Counted from the first letter of the stretch, positions 26,035 to 35,080 are shown. The stretch is 64,000 bases of DNA from an uncultured Chloroflexales bacterium (GCA_937902315.1 CALGUG010000065.1:62001-126000); one strand, 5' to 3'. Notes: a model not told the origin generated them from the letters alone. Numbers and translations: made by a program.

Positions 26035-26853
26035 ATGGATACCAATCTACGAATCGCTATTCTCGGCGCAGGCGGCATGGGCGAAGCGATTATCAGCGGT
26101 TTGCTGCGCAACAAGCTGGTAGAGCCAAGCCAGATCGTCGCAACCGGGCCACGCGCCGAACGCCGTAACGAATTGGCCGAGCGTTATCAAATCAATGTGA
26201 CGGCCGATAACGTCGAGGCGGCGCGCTGGGCCAATGTAACGATCTTCGCCGTGAAGCCGCAGACCTTGCCCAAGCTGCTGCCCGAACTGCGCGGCTCGCT
26301 CAACCCGGGCGAATTGGTGATCTCGCTCTGCGCAGGCGTGCCGCTCAAGCGCTTCGTCGAAGGCCTTGGTCACGAAGCTGTAGTGCGCTCGATGCCCAAC
26401 ACACCAGCTCAGATCGGCGCCGGTATGACGGTCTGGACAACCACAAGCGCCGTCACCGCAGAGCAGCAACAGTGGGCGCGCGCTATTCTCGGCTCGGTCG
26501 GCCAAGAGCTGTATGTCAACGACGAGAACTACCTCGACATGGCGACCGCCCTCAACGGCACCGGCCCCGCCTATGTCTTTATGATGCTAGAATCGCTGAT
26601 CGACGCTGGTGTTCACATGGGTCTGCCGCGCTATATGGCCGAACAACTGGCCGAACAGACCATGCTGGGCGCCATTCAATATGCGATCGGCAGCGATAAA
26701 CACGTCGCCCAACTGCGCAATGCGGTCACTTCGCCGGGTGGCACCACTGCCGCAGCGCTTTATGAACTGGAAAAGGGCGGCCTACGCACCGTGCTGAGCG
26801 ATGCGGTCTGGGCTGCCTATCGACGTTCGCGCGAACTCGGCCAACAACAATAA
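26035..26853 (+). CDS. proC: Pyrroline-5-carboxylate reductase
   Basis: The last step of proline synthesis, NAD(P)H-dependent. The Rossmann motif ILGAGGMGEAI is at residues 9-19, and the FAVKPQTLPKLL and MPNTPAQIGAGMT blocks are typical of ProC. The C-terminal helical part has GTGPAYVF and the signature TSPGGTTAAALYELEKGGLR. At 272 residues it is normal for ProC. The nearest Shine-Dalgarno (GGAGG) is about 15 bases from the ATG, longer than ideal. The next gene starts 29 bases after the stop, implying co-transcription. Confidence 0.94.
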   Translation: MDTNLRIAILGAGGMGEAIISGLLRNKLVEPSQIVATGPRAERRNELAERYQINVTADNVEAARWANVTIFAVKPQTLPKLLPELRGSLNPGELVISLCAGVPLKRFVEGLGHEAVVRSMPNTPAQIGAGMTVWTTTSAVTAEQQQWARAILGSVGQELYVNDENYLDMATALNGTGPAYVFMMLESLIDAGVHMGLPRYMAEQLAEQTMLGAIQYAIGSDKHVAQLRNAVTSPGGTTAAALYELEKGGLRTVLSDAVWAAYRRSRELGQQQ

Positions 26854-26882
26854 GCATTTTTCTAAACCAAAGGAGCGGCCTC

Positions 26883-27674
26883 ATGCCTCCACGCTACGCT
26901 CGCCCGCGACTCATCAGCAGCGATGACAAACGTTATCGAGCCTATGTGCAACAATTTCTTATTCAACGTTCGAATCAGAAAGCGATGCGACCGCCCCGTC
27001 AACGTGATCTCTTCGGCGGCCAAGCGGAAAACGCGCTACGCGACTGGTTAAGCGAAATGTATACGCTTTCAGAGCGTCGAATCTTGGAATACGAGGAGCG
27101 AAAAGGACGTGGGGCCAGCACCAAATATCGCGAGCTTGATGCCTTGGTGCTCGACGACGACAACCGCCACGCCTCGGTCTACGAGATCAAGGCGAGCCGC
27201 ACGGCTGGGGCGGTACGGCGAGCGATGGGCCAGCTACGCGAAACACGCGAGATCCTCAACCTGCTCTATCGCACCGTCGATGTGACGATTCTGCTGGTTG
27301 ATACGGGCATTCCGACCGCCGAAGAGGTCGAAGCCCTCATGAACGGCCCAGAGCCGCCCGTGCGAGCGCCCCAAACCTTAGAAGAAGTGCTGGAATCGCT
27401 CGAAGATGTGCGTTTGGTTTCAAGCCTCGAAGAGCGCGATTCGTCGAATACCCACTTCAGCCTGATGCGCTTCAGCGTCGATGATATCATCGCCCTGGTC
27501 GGAGCCGAGAACCTCGCGCTCGACTGGGAAGCCGACGAGCTCGAACCCGAAGAAGAGCCAGAAGCGCGCCCGACCTCCTCGCTGTTCTCGTCGTCAAGCG
27601 ACGAAGACGAAGACGACAACGACAACCCCTTTGCAGCCGCCCTGCGCAAGGCGGGCATCCGCTCGGATGACTGA
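26883..27674 (+). CDS. Uncharacterised PD-(D/E)xK-like nuclease-fold protein
   Basis: I do not recognise a named family. Residues 50-150 hold a pattern typical of PD-(D/E)xK nucleases: helix NALRDWLSEM, strand YRELDALVLDD, strand ASVYEIKASRT, giving D-x(n)-ExK. The Lys in EIKAS is the likely catalytic lysine. The C-terminal third (about 215-255) is very acidic with an SSLFSSSSDEDED run, then FAAALRKAGIRSDD, which looks like a short interaction peptide. AAGGAGC precedes ATG 26883. It follows proC at 29 bases, so it is probably in the same operon. Nuclease activity is inference. A terminator follows at 27711-27745. Confidence 0.6.
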   Translation: MPPRYARPRLISSDDKRYRAYVQQFLIQRSNQKAMRPPRQRDLFGGQAENALRDWLSEMYTLSERRILEYEERKGRGASTKYRELDALVLDDDNRHASVYEIKASRTAGAVRRAMGQLRETREILNLLYRTVDVTILLVDTGIPTAEEVEALMNGPEPPVRAPQTLEEVLESLEDVRLVSSLEERDSSNTHFSLMRFSVDDIIALVGAENLALDWEADELEPEEEPEARPTSSLFSSSSDEDEDDNDNPFAAALRKAGIRSDD

Positions 27675-27710
27675 GCCGCGCTCGGCCTGCATACGAGTTG
27701 AAACTGCTAC

Positions 27711-27745
27711 AAAGCCTGCCGGATGCATGATCTGGCAGGCTTTAT
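27711..27745 (+). terminator. Terminator of the proC unit
   Basis: AAAGCCTGCC (27711-27720) and GGCAGGCTTT (27734-27743) form a 10-bp stem followed by ATATT. Confidence 0.8.
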
Positions 27746-27802
27746 ATTGCTGCTGCCCCGCTGAGGCCTGATACCAAATGTCACACATCAAAAAGAGACA
27801 AG

Positions 27803-27821
27803 TTCCATTCTGCCGAAGGCC
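27803..27821. repeat. Family C motif, inverted
   Basis: TTCCATTCTGCCGAAGGCC is the reverse complement of the 19-base family C motif with one mismatch. It lacks an adjacent palindrome here and abuts the left end of a family A repeat. Confidence 0.65.
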
Positions 27822-27857
27822 AAATAGCATTAATCAATCGAATGTGCTATGATCCAT

Positions 27858-28370
27858 CTGGCGGAGAGGCTGCCAGCCCTCATTCGATCCTCAGCGCGTC
27901 CGCCTACGGCTACCAACATCCCTAGCTCCCAGTCAGGCTGTCGTTTGCTTCGCAGTCTTCATTGCGGCCTTCTCAGCGCACACAGCGAGCTTCCCGTCGC
28001 CCCTCGAAGAGCGTGCCATCCAGCGATCGTGCCCAGAGTGAGCGATCGTTCCCTGCCCTTCGGCAAGCCCTCTCCTGCTTGGCAGGAGCTATGCATTACC
28101 CAAAAGTCGTGTCGGCAGCAAAAGGCGATCGTTCGCATACCATCGCGGGAGTATCCTTGAGAGCACAGAACCTCAACATTCACCCCCTCGCCCGCAGTGC
28201 GGGAGAGGGGGCCGGGGGTGAGGGCAGATAACGCTGACCGTATGTCGATTTGTGGGTGATGTACAGCTTGGCAGGAGAGGGGGAGAGGGCCGTATTCTGG
28301 CTAGCCCTGTTGATAGCCGAAGGCGGACGCGGTACTGACCTTTTTTGAGGCAAGAGATCTTTCCGCCAAA
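27858..28370. mobile_element. Family A repeat, two-ended copy (513 bp)
   Basis: The left end is CTGGCGGAGAGGCTGCCAG with CGCGTCCGCCTACGGCTAC. The right end is GATAGCCGAAGGCGGACGCG with the terminal TTTCCGCCAAA. The inside has a REP-like hairpin of CCCCTCGCCCGCA/TGCGGGAGAGGGG. Two blocks (about 28084-28150 and 28190-28250) recur in reversed order and orientation in the 52308-52860 copy, so the whole element lies inverted relative to that one. The stretch encodes no plausible protein. Confidence 0.85.
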
Positions 28371-28382
28371 AAGAAACAAACA

Positions 28383-28414
28383 AAGACCTGCCAGAAACGC
28401 TTCTGGCAGGTCTT
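28383..28414 (-). terminator. Terminator of the heterodimeric ABC exporter operon
   Basis: AAGACCTGCCAGAA (28383-28396) and TTCTGGCAGGTCTT (28401-28414) form a 14-bp stem with a 4-base loop. On the minus strand it is followed by TGTTTGTTTCTTTTT. Confidence 0.9.
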
Positions 28415-28432
28415 AGGGTTGCTGTCAAAAGC

Positions 28433-30214
28433 TTAGGAATGCTCAACCGAAGTAGTTGAGTGATGACTATGCAGACGCGCATAGTAACCATCCAGCTTGA
28501 GCAGCTCTTCGTGCGTACCGTCCTCTACAATCTGACCTTGATGCATCACAATGATGCGGTCGGCATTGCGGATCGTGCTGAGACGGTGAGCGATCACGAT
28601 CGAGGTGCGGCTGTGCAAAATGCGGTCGAGCGCCTCTTGGATCAGCGCTTCGGTCGCGGTATCGATGCTACTGGTCGCCTCGTCTAAAATCAGCACGCCG
28701 TCGGGACAGAGCGCAAGCGCGCGCGCCAGAGCCAAAAGCTGACGCTGACCGAGCGAGAGATTTGCGCCGCCCGGCTGCACTTCAAAGTCGTAGCCGCCCG
28801 GCAACTGCTCGATAAAGTGATCGGCATTGCTGAGACGAGCGGCCTCTTTCATCTGCTCATCGCTCACATCGGTGCGCAGCAGGCGAATATTTTGGGCGAT
28901 CGTGCCGCTGATACAAACCGGATCTTGAGGCACCACCACCACAGCGCGCCGTAGGGCGTCTTGCTCGAGCTGATTGATTGGAATACCATCGAGCAAAATC
29001 TCTCCCTTCTGAGGCTCGTAGAAACGCGCCAGCAGGCTGGCCAGCGAGCTTTTGCCCGCGCCGGTCGCACCCACCACCGCCACATTCTGCCCGGCCGGGA
29101 TCTTGAGCGAGACGCCTCGCAAGACCGGCTCGTCTTCGACGTAGGCGAAGTGTACATCGCGCATTTCGATATCGCCCTTGAGATCGACGATCTTTTTGGG
29201 GTTTTCGGGGTCAAGAATGGTCGGCTCGCTGTTGAGCATATGGGCCACACGTTCGGCAGCGGCCAAAGCGATCTGAACGTTGTTGTACTGCTCGCTCAGG
29301 CGCAAAATCGGCTGGAAAGCGCGTTCCGAATATTGCACAAAGGCCACCAAGGTTCCCAACGTAGCCCAACCGGCCAGCACGCCGTTTCCGCCACCATAGA
29401 GCAGCAGCGCGAGGCCGAGCGCCGAAAGCACTTCCAAAACAGCCAAGAAGATCGCGCTGCGATGACGAAGATCGATCAGCGCGGCGCGGTAATCGCCATT
29501 GATCTTATCGAATTCTTCGTCGCTTTGCTTCTGGCGGCCAAAGAGCTGGATCAACAACATACCGTTGAACTGCTCGTTTAAAAAGCCGCTGATCTTGGCC
29601 AAGGCATTGCGCTCGACGCTCGATGAAGCGCGAATACGAGCGCGGAAGTAGCGCGTGGCAAAGAAGAGAATCGGCAGAATCGCCAGCGAGAGCAGGGCGA
29701 GTCGCCAGTTAACGGCAAACATCACCACAACCACTGCGATCAAGGTCACCGATTCGGTAATGATCGTGACCACGCTGCTCGAAAGCAGGGCGTTGAGCGA
29801 GTCGACGTCGCCTGTGATACGCACCACTAAGTCGCCGACCGGATGCTTGCCAAAAAAAGCCATGTCTTGGCGAAGCATGTGCGAAAAGAGGCGCGAACGC
29901 AGGTCGGCCAGACCGCGCTGACCCGCTAACTGCAGGTAGTAGGTCTGGGCATACTGCAAGAGAAAGGTCAAAATGACCGTTCCGCCATACAGGCCCGCGA
30001 TCGGCCACAGCCCTGCCGGATCGCCAAGAGTGATCGGGCCGTCGATCGCTCGTTGGAGCAGATAGGGCGGCACCACACTCAAGACCGCCATCGCCAACAA
30101 CAGCACCAAGGCGGCTAACAGGGGCCGCCAATAGGGCCGCATCGTCACAACCATCAGCCAAAACAAGGCGGCGTCTTGGCTTGATGTGGAAACTTTTATC
30201 GATGATTTACTCAT
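28433..30214 (-). CDS. ABC exporter half-transporter, canonical-site subunit
   Basis: A 593-residue TMD-NBD half-transporter. Six helices lie in about residues 30-310. Walker A is GATGAGKSS, the signature is LSLGQRQ, Walker B is VLILDEATSSID with the catalytic Glu, and the switch His is in VIAHRLSTI. Its partner upstream (30276-32093) has a degenerate site, so the two should form a heterodimer with one consensus and one degenerate ATP site, as in BmrCD, LmrCD or TM287/288. The gap between them is 61 bases. The Shine-Dalgarno at the annotated start is weak. The expected role is multidrug or lipid export; the substrate is unknown. Confidence 0.9.
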   Translation of the reverse strand: MSKSSIKVSTSSQDAALFWLMVVTMRPYWRPLLAALVLLLAMAVLSVVPPYLLQRAIDGPITLGDPAGLWPIAGLYGGTVILTFLLQYAQTYYLQLAGQRGLADLRSRLFSHMLRQDMAFFGKHPVGDLVVRITGDVDSLNALLSSSVVTIITESVTLIAVVVVMFAVNWRLALLSLAILPILFFATRYFRARIRASSSVERNALAKISGFLNEQFNGMLLIQLFGRQKQSDEEFDKINGDYRAALIDLRHRSAIFLAVLEVLSALGLALLLYGGGNGVLAGWATLGTLVAFVQYSERAFQPILRLSEQYNNVQIALAAAERVAHMLNSEPTILDPENPKKIVDLKGDIEMRDVHFAYVEDEPVLRGVSLKIPAGQNVAVVGATGAGKSSLASLLARFYEPQKGEILLDGIPINQLEQDALRRAVVVVPQDPVCISGTIAQNIRLLRTDVSDEQMKEAARLSNADHFIEQLPGGYDFEVQPGGANLSLGQRQLLALARALALCPDGVLILDEATSSIDTATEALIQEALDRILHSRTSIVIAHRLSTIRNADRIIVMHQGQIVEDGTHEELLKLDGYYARLHSHHSTTSVEHS

Positions 30215-30275
30215 AAATATTGGTACAGTGCGTCATACATCGCTGTACAAGCAAGGATGTATCACCCACGCTCTA

Positions 30276-32093
30276 TCACTCGGCTAGGCTGTCTTCCGCT
30301 TGCATCACCTCACGTCGATACATCTCGGCGTAACGACTGCCAAGGGCCAGCAATTCGGCGTGTGTACCCTGTTCGGCCACGCGCCCATCTTCCAATACAA
30401 CGATCTTGTCGGCAGCACTGACGCTCGCCATACGCTGAGCCACGATCACACAGGTGCAACGCTTGAACTGGCTGCGCAGACCTTCCAAAATCGCAGCCGC
30501 CGTATGGGCGTCGATACTGGCGAGGGCGTCGTCGAGGATCAGCAGACGCGGATTGCGCACCAGAGCGCGCGCGATCGCGGTACGCTGGCGCTGACCGCCC
30601 GAAAGCGATGCGCCACGTTCGCCAACCACGGTATCGAGGCCGTGCGGCAGTTGGGGCAGGTCATTGGTGAGCTTCGCCACATCCATGGCCTCCATAACCT
30701 GCTCGTCGGGCACATCTTTCAAGCCCAAGGTGATATTGTCGCGCAGCGACATGCTGAAGAGCAGGGTCTCTTGGGGCACATAGGCCACTGCAGAGCGCAG
30801 CTCTTCCAGCTTGAGTTGGCGTAGATCGACCCCGCCAAAAGTCACACTGCCCACATCAGGGTCTTGGACGCGCAACAAGAGGCCCAAAAGGGTGCTTTTA
30901 CCGCTACCCGTAGAGCCAACAATGCCGACGGTTGTACCTTCTTCGATCGTGAGATTGAGATCGTGCAAAATCCAGCGGCGTGTAGTCTTAGAATCGCCGC
31001 TTGGAGCGCGAGCCGGAGTGTGATCCTCCGCGCTCCAAGCGCCGTGCAACACCTCGCCAGCCCGCACGCCTACATTCTTCAGCTCGATCGTGCTGTTTTG
31101 GGGCAGATCGACGGCATCGCTGCGGTTGGCAACTTGGGGCACGCGGCGCAGCACTGCTGCGATACGACCAGCAGCGGCGCTGCCTTGCTGCAAACGCTCA
31201 AAGGCGTTGCTCATCTGAACCGCCGCCGGGCCGAGTACACCCAAATAGACGATAAACTGCACGTAATCGCCTAGGGACAGCTCGTTACTGATGACTAAAC
31301 TACCGCCCACCAAGAGCACAAGCGTGGTCGCCAAGCGCACCACAACGCCCGGCAAGGGGCCGATCGCGCCGCTGCGCAAAACAAACTGCAGATTACGGCG
31401 GGTGTATTCGTCGTTGGCGCTGCTAAAGGCCGCGCTCACAGCCTGCTCTTGGGCATAGGCTTTCAGCATGCGCACAACGTTGAGGCGCTCTTGCGCATAG
31501 GCCGAAATACGCGCCATCTGCTGTTGAACGCGGTCGAAGGAGTGTTCGAGCACCGAGCCGAGTCGCAGCTGAATCACCACGCTCAGCATCAGCATACCAG
31601 TCACAATCACTGCCAGCATCACATTGCTGGTCGCCATCAAACTCGTTCCGATCAGGAACAAGAAGAAGGCGTTAAGAAACATCTGAAAACCAGCGCTAAA
31701 AAAGCGCCACACATAGATAAAGTCGCTGGTCGCGCGCGAAAGGAGATCGCCAACACCGTACTCGCGAATAATGCCCTGTTCAAAGGTCAAAATCCGCTGG
31801 AACATATCGCGGCTCATTTCGTAGGAGACGACGGCCGCCATCTCACCCGTCAACATACGCAGGCTATAGCGCAAGACCGCGACACAGAACGATAAAAACA
31901 GGATCAGACCTGCCCACATCGCAACCCGCTCGATGCGCAGTTCGTTTGAAAGCTCGTCGATCGCACGACCCAGCACAAACGGACTGAAGGCGCTTGCGCC
32001 AGCACCCGCAATAGCGTAGATAAACGAGCCTATGAACCACCAGGGGTGACCTGACATATATGGCCATAGAAAGCGGATATTTGAGTTACGCAA
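30276..32093 (-). CDS. ABC exporter half-transporter, degenerate-site subunit
   Basis: The partner of the 28433-30214 subunit. TMD helices lie in about residues 20-310. Walker A is GSTGSGKST and the signature LSGGQRQ is intact. In Walker B the catalytic Glu is Asp (LLILDDALASID) and the switch His is Gln (VIVAQRMASV). This is the usual pattern of the non-consensus half in heterodimeric exporters. TTG 32093 is chosen as start because AGGAGG (32099-32104 on the plus strand as CCTCCT) lies 5 bases away. An in-frame ATG at 32156 would add 21 residues and put the Shine-Dalgarno inside the gene. A long leader precedes it. Confidence 0.9.
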   Translation of the reverse strand: MRNSNIRFLWPYMSGHPWWFIGSFIYAIAGAGASAFSPFVLGRAIDELSNELRIERVAMWAGLILFLSFCVAVLRYSLRMLTGEMAAVVSYEMSRDMFQRILTFEQGIIREYGVGDLLSRATSDFIYVWRFFSAGFQMFLNAFFLFLIGTSLMATSNVMLAVIVTGMLMLSVVIQLRLGSVLEHSFDRVQQQMARISAYAQERLNVVRMLKAYAQEQAVSAAFSSANDEYTRRNLQFVLRSGAIGPLPGVVVRLATTLVLLVGGSLVISNELSLGDYVQFIVYLGVLGPAAVQMSNAFERLQQGSAAAGRIAAVLRRVPQVANRSDAVDLPQNSTIELKNVGVRAGEVLHGAWSAEDHTPARAPSGDSKTTRRWILHDLNLTIEEGTTVGIVGSTGSGKSTLLGLLLRVQDPDVGSVTFGGVDLRQLKLEELRSAVAYVPQETLLFSMSLRDNITLGLKDVPDEQVMEAMDVAKLTNDLPQLPHGLDTVVGERGASLSGGQRQRTAIARALVRNPRLLILDDALASIDAHTAAAILEGLRSQFKRCTCVIVAQRMASVSAADKIVVLEDGRVAEQGTHAELLALGSRYAEMYRREVMQAEDSLAE

Positions 32094-32460
32094 GGACACC
32101 TCCTTTTCACCATGAACCGTGCAAGGAGGAGACGACGCTGAAACAACCGGCTGCATACAAACTGCATCCAGTCGGATTCTCTTCGAGGTGAGCTCGCTAC
32201 GTGGCTGATTGTAGGTACCGATCAGGCCTGATCAGCAGCTAGCACCAGCCATTAACGAAGCAACACCTTCGCAAAGACAGCCACATATAGCGTATGTGTG
32301 GTCAAAAGAAGAGGATGAGGCACTCCTGATCTTCTGGGGGTCACGTTGCCTCGATCCAGATCATGTACAAACCGATGATGTAGATCGTCTTAGATCGCCG
32401 TAGTTTCAGCAGGGTCGCTCTTTGAACAGACGGTTCTCCCTTCCTGATACTGCTATTATA
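32094..32460 (-). promoter_or_regulatory. Long structured leader of the heterodimeric exporter operon
   Basis: A TATAAT box lies on the minus strand at 32455-32460, but I see no good -35. If it is used, the leader is about 355 bases. It contains a CCACACATA/TATATGTGG hairpin (about 32281-32301), a perfect palindrome GATCAGGCCTGATC (32220-32233), and tiny ORFs without Shine-Dalgarno sites (for example 15 codons at 32239-32286, rich in Trp and Cys). Whether any of this is regulatory is uncertain. The remaining part of the gap (32461-32635) holds the DAHP synthase promoter region. Confidence 0.4.
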
Positions 32461-32587
32461 GACCTTTATTGGGAAAGCGCTTGCAGCTCAAACGGCTTTT
32501 TTCGGCATACGAACAAAGCCATAATGCATTCCAATGCGTTATAGATCTTATACAAATCTTCATAAAATCGCATCCGTGAGGCCGTGC

Positions 32588-32593
32588 TACAAT
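32588..32593 (+). promoter_or_regulatory. Candidate -10 of the DAHP synthase gene
   Basis: TACAAT lies 43 bases before the GTG start. No convincing -35 is seen. Confidence 0.4.
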
Positions 32594-32635
32594 AGAGAAG
32601 AGACTTTATTTGTATTCTCATGAATGAGGAGTATC

Positions 32636-33682
32636 GTGCGACCTGTAGACAATCTTCATGTGAGTGAATTAGTTCCGCTGACCACACCGTGGGGTATGAA
32701 ATACCAGTTGCCCCTAACCGAGGCAGCCAATGCAACGGTGTACGACGGTCGCGAGGCCATCAAAAATATCATCCACCGTCGCGACCCGCGCTTTTTAGCA
32801 GTGGTCGGCCCTTGTTCGATTCACGACCCCGAGGCGGCGCTCGAATACGCCCAACGGCTGCAAGAGCTGCGCGTCCGCTACCAAGATAAACTGTACATCG
32901 TGATGCGAGCCTATTTCGAAAAACCCCGCACCACAATCGGCTGGCGTGGCCTGATCAACGACCCCGATCTCGATGGCTCGTTCAATATGGATAAGGGCTT
33001 GCGCATGGCGCGTGACCTGTTGATCAAGATCAACGATCTCGGCATGCCGATCGCGGTCGAAATGCTTGACCCGGTCAGTCCGCAATACATCTCCGACCTT
33101 GTCTCGCTCGGCACAATTGGAGCGCGCACCACCGAATCCCAAACCCACCGCGCTATGGCGAGTGGTCTCTCAATGCCCATGGGCTATAAAAACGGAACCG
33201 ATGGCGGCGTTCAGGTCGCAATCAACGCCTTTATCTCGGCCCGCAGCCCTCACAGCTTCCTCGGCGTGACCATGGAAGGCGCAAGCTGCGTGGTGAAAAC
33301 CACCGGCAACCCCGACGGCCTCATTATTTTGCGCGGCAGCGGCAAAGGCCCCAACTACGATGCCCAGAGCGTCGCCGAAGCCAGCGAGCGCATGCGTGCC
33401 GCCAACCTCGAGCCAGCCTTGATGGTCGACTGCAGCCATGCCAACAGCGGTGGCGATTATCGCCGCCAAGAAGAGGTTTGGAACACCGTACTCAAAAATC
33501 ACCTCGAAAACAACGACGCAGTGATCGGTATGATGGTCGAGAGCAACCTATTTGAAGGCAAACAGCCCATCAATCCCGATCGCAGCCAGATGAAATATGG
33601 CGTATCGGTGACCGATAGCTGTGTCAGTTGGGAGACGACCGCCCGCATGCTCGCTAACGCCTATGAGATGCTAAGTAAGTAA
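32636..33682 (+). CDS. 3-deoxy-7-phosphoheptulonate synthase (DAHP synthase, type I)
   Basis: The first enzyme of aromatic amino acid synthesis (phosphoenolpyruvate plus erythrose 4-phosphate). The AroF/G/H-type blocks are clear: VVGPCSIHDPEAALEYA, MRAYFEKPRTTIGWRGLINDP (in pieces), GARTTESQTHRAMASG, MPMGYKNGTDG, VDCSHANSGG, and the end SVTDSCVSWETT. GTG 32636 is preferred because GAGGAG (32626-32631) lies 4 bases before it; an ATG at 32624 overlaps that site. At 348 residues it matches the E. coli isozymes. The N-terminal extension typical of feedback-regulated forms is present. Which amino acid inhibits it cannot be said. A very strong terminator follows. Confidence 0.95.
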   Translation: MRPVDNLHVSELVPLTTPWGMKYQLPLTEAANATVYDGREAIKNIIHRRDPRFLAVVGPCSIHDPEAALEYAQRLQELRVRYQDKLYIVMRAYFEKPRTTIGWRGLINDPDLDGSFNMDKGLRMARDLLIKINDLGMPIAVEMLDPVSPQYISDLVSLGTIGARTTESQTHRAMASGLSMPMGYKNGTDGGVQVAINAFISARSPHSFLGVTMEGASCVVKTTGNPDGLIILRGSGKGPNYDAQSVAEASERMRAANLEPALMVDCSHANSGGDYRRQEEVWNTVLKNHLENNDAVIGMMVESNLFEGKQPINPDRSQMKYGVSVTDSCVSWETTARMLANAYEMLSK

Positions 33683-33703
33683 ACAATCCTTCTTGCTCTA
33701 ACG

Positions 33704-33773
33704 TTTCAAGCAAGCGTCTGTTCTTGATCGCCGCACGACTTAAAGCCGCCAATGAGCACTCGCTTGCTTGAAA
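33704..33773 (+). repeat. Long-range inverted repeat after the DAHP synthase gene
   Basis: TTTCAAGCAAGCG (33704-33716) is the exact reverse complement of CGCTTGCTTGAAA (33761-33773), enclosing 44 bases. It precedes the main terminator. Confidence 0.7.
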
Positions 33774-33786
33774 AAACCGCTTCCAC

Positions 33787-33836
33787 AAAGAAACGACCTA
33801 TCTTTGTTGCAAAAACAAGATAGGTCGTTTCTTTTC
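33787..33836 (+). terminator. Strong terminator of the DAHP synthase gene
   Basis: AAAGAAACGACCTATCTT (33787-33804) pairs perfectly over 18 bp with AAGATAGGTCGTTTCTTT (33817-33834), followed by TCTC. It is nearly symmetrical and could work on both strands. Confidence 0.85.
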
Positions 33837-33878
33837 TCTGGGGCTGATCATAACGCATCTGCTTGACGAGTTCTGCAC

Positions 33879-33945
33879 TTTGGCGGTCGGGTCTCTCGCC
33901 TCCATTCGATCCTCACCGCGTCCGCCTACGGCTATCAGCATCCCG
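33879..33945. mobile_element. Family A repeat, single left end
   Basis: TTTGGCGGTCGGGTCTCTCG, then TCCATTCGATCCTCACCGCG and TCCGCCTACGGCTATCA. No right end is seen before the family C palindrome at 34021, so it may be truncated. Confidence 0.8.
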
Positions 33946-34020
33946 CCCAACAAAGGAGGCTTCTATCCTCTGTTCCCCAGACCGCCCCTAAACCCCAAAA
34001 TCCCACTGAAGGGGAAAGAG

Positions 34021-34093
34021 TTATGAGATATTTCGCGCAGCAGCGCGAAATATCTCATAACAAAAATAGTTAAGTTCCACTCTGCCGAAGGCC
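34021..34093. repeat. Family C repeat, inverted, with palindrome
   Basis: A hairpin of TTATGAGATATTTCGCGC (34021-34038) with GCGCGAAATATCTCATAA (34043-34060) is followed by TTCCACTCTGCCGAAGGCC (34075-34093), the exact reverse complement of the family C motif. It lies 33 bases after the 3' end of the minus-strand pseudogene, i.e. again at a gene end. Confidence 0.75.
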
Positions 34094-34125
34094 AAATACA
34101 ACGTAATTAACCGAATTTGGTTTCA

Positions 34126-34898
34126 CTATCTCCGTCGTCGCTGCACTTCCTTGGCTTGCGCGAGGATCTCGCTGAGCTTACGCCGTGGAGCGCTTGCGTT
34201 TAAGCTATTGGACGACTTACCTCCGCCAAGTTCGCGCAGTCGACGCAACAATGCGCTATTGATCTGTTCGCCTTGGGCGGCGCGCAACAAAAAGGCATCC
34301 CGTTCGGTTGTGGGCATCAATTTAAGCCATTGCTCCAGAGGCTCGTTCGTCGTCTTGAGCGGCGGACTTGTGCGCGCCGCAGCCTCGATGAGATCTTCGT
34401 CGATTGCGATGAAGTCAACGAATGCGCGCAATGAGGCGCTCAACTTGCCTAATCCCGCTGGCACCGGCGGCTCGATCGGGTCAGTGTCAGTATCCTCTTC
34501 AGCTTCTTCGTCCCATTCATCCTCACCTTCTGCATTTGCAACAGAAGCAAGCCAAATAGAGGAGGCGCAAATCGCCCCGCATCAGCTCGTCACGTAACGC
34601 GATAAAAGACTCGATCTGTCCTTCCTCGTAGATTCATTCCTCGTCACTCTCATTATCAAAGGTGATATCGAGGATATCGTATCGATCGAGCTTCTTTATC
34701 GCGATCTCATCGGTACCATAGTAGTAAGGCTCTAGAGCTGCAAGATCAAGCGCTCCTTTGGGAAAGCGAAATGCCAATCTCTGAGTACCCCAGTTCGCCA
34801 CATACAGCAGCATATCGAAATGCTGTGCTAACTCTTTTAAAGGATCGCCCGGAAAATCGCGGTAGGAGTAGCTAAACAGCGCGTGAGTGGAGGAAACC
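34126..34898 (-). pseudogene. Decayed gene of an uncharacterised protein family
   Basis: Reading the minus strand from about 34898 gives HALFSYSYRDFPGDPLKEL, then DMLLYVANWGTQRLAFRFPK, then a stretch ending DNESDEE. There a TGA replaces what looks like Trp (EEWIYEEG). The frame then continues ESFIALRDELMRGDLRLLYLA, is broken by a frameshift, and resumes as SVANAEGEDEWDEEAEED and PPVPAGLGKLSASLRAFVDF to the end. The pieces match, from memory, a conserved family of unknown function with a LYLANWGTHxLxxRLP pattern and a GLGKLSAPLRAFVEF block. No start codon is visible. The 5' end is about 70 bases from a family A/B repeat. A short intact remnant ORF (34126-34464) alone would be mistaken for a gene. 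Confidence 0.7.
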
Positions 34899-34964
34899 TA
34901 GGCCCTACTCGACAGACTTCGCACTTGTGCCTGCGCTAATGCAAAATCCGCTAGAATCATTGTA

Positions 34965-35080
34965 TTTTGGGGCGGTCGCTCGACACACTGCTACAACACC
35001 CTGCTTACGGGCAGGCTGTTGATAGCCGTAGGCGGACGCGGTTAAGACCTTCGTTGGGGGGAGAGACCAAGCCGCCAAAG
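34965..35080. mobile_element. Family A repeat, sub-type B copy
   Basis: GGGGCGGTCGCTCGACACAC, CTGCTTACGGGCAGGC, core GATAGCCGTAGGCGGACGCG, GTTAAGACCTTCGTTGGGG and the terminal CAAGCCGCCAAAG. It closely parallels 16553-16681. The remainder of the gap to 35242 shows no clear feature. Confidence 0.8.
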
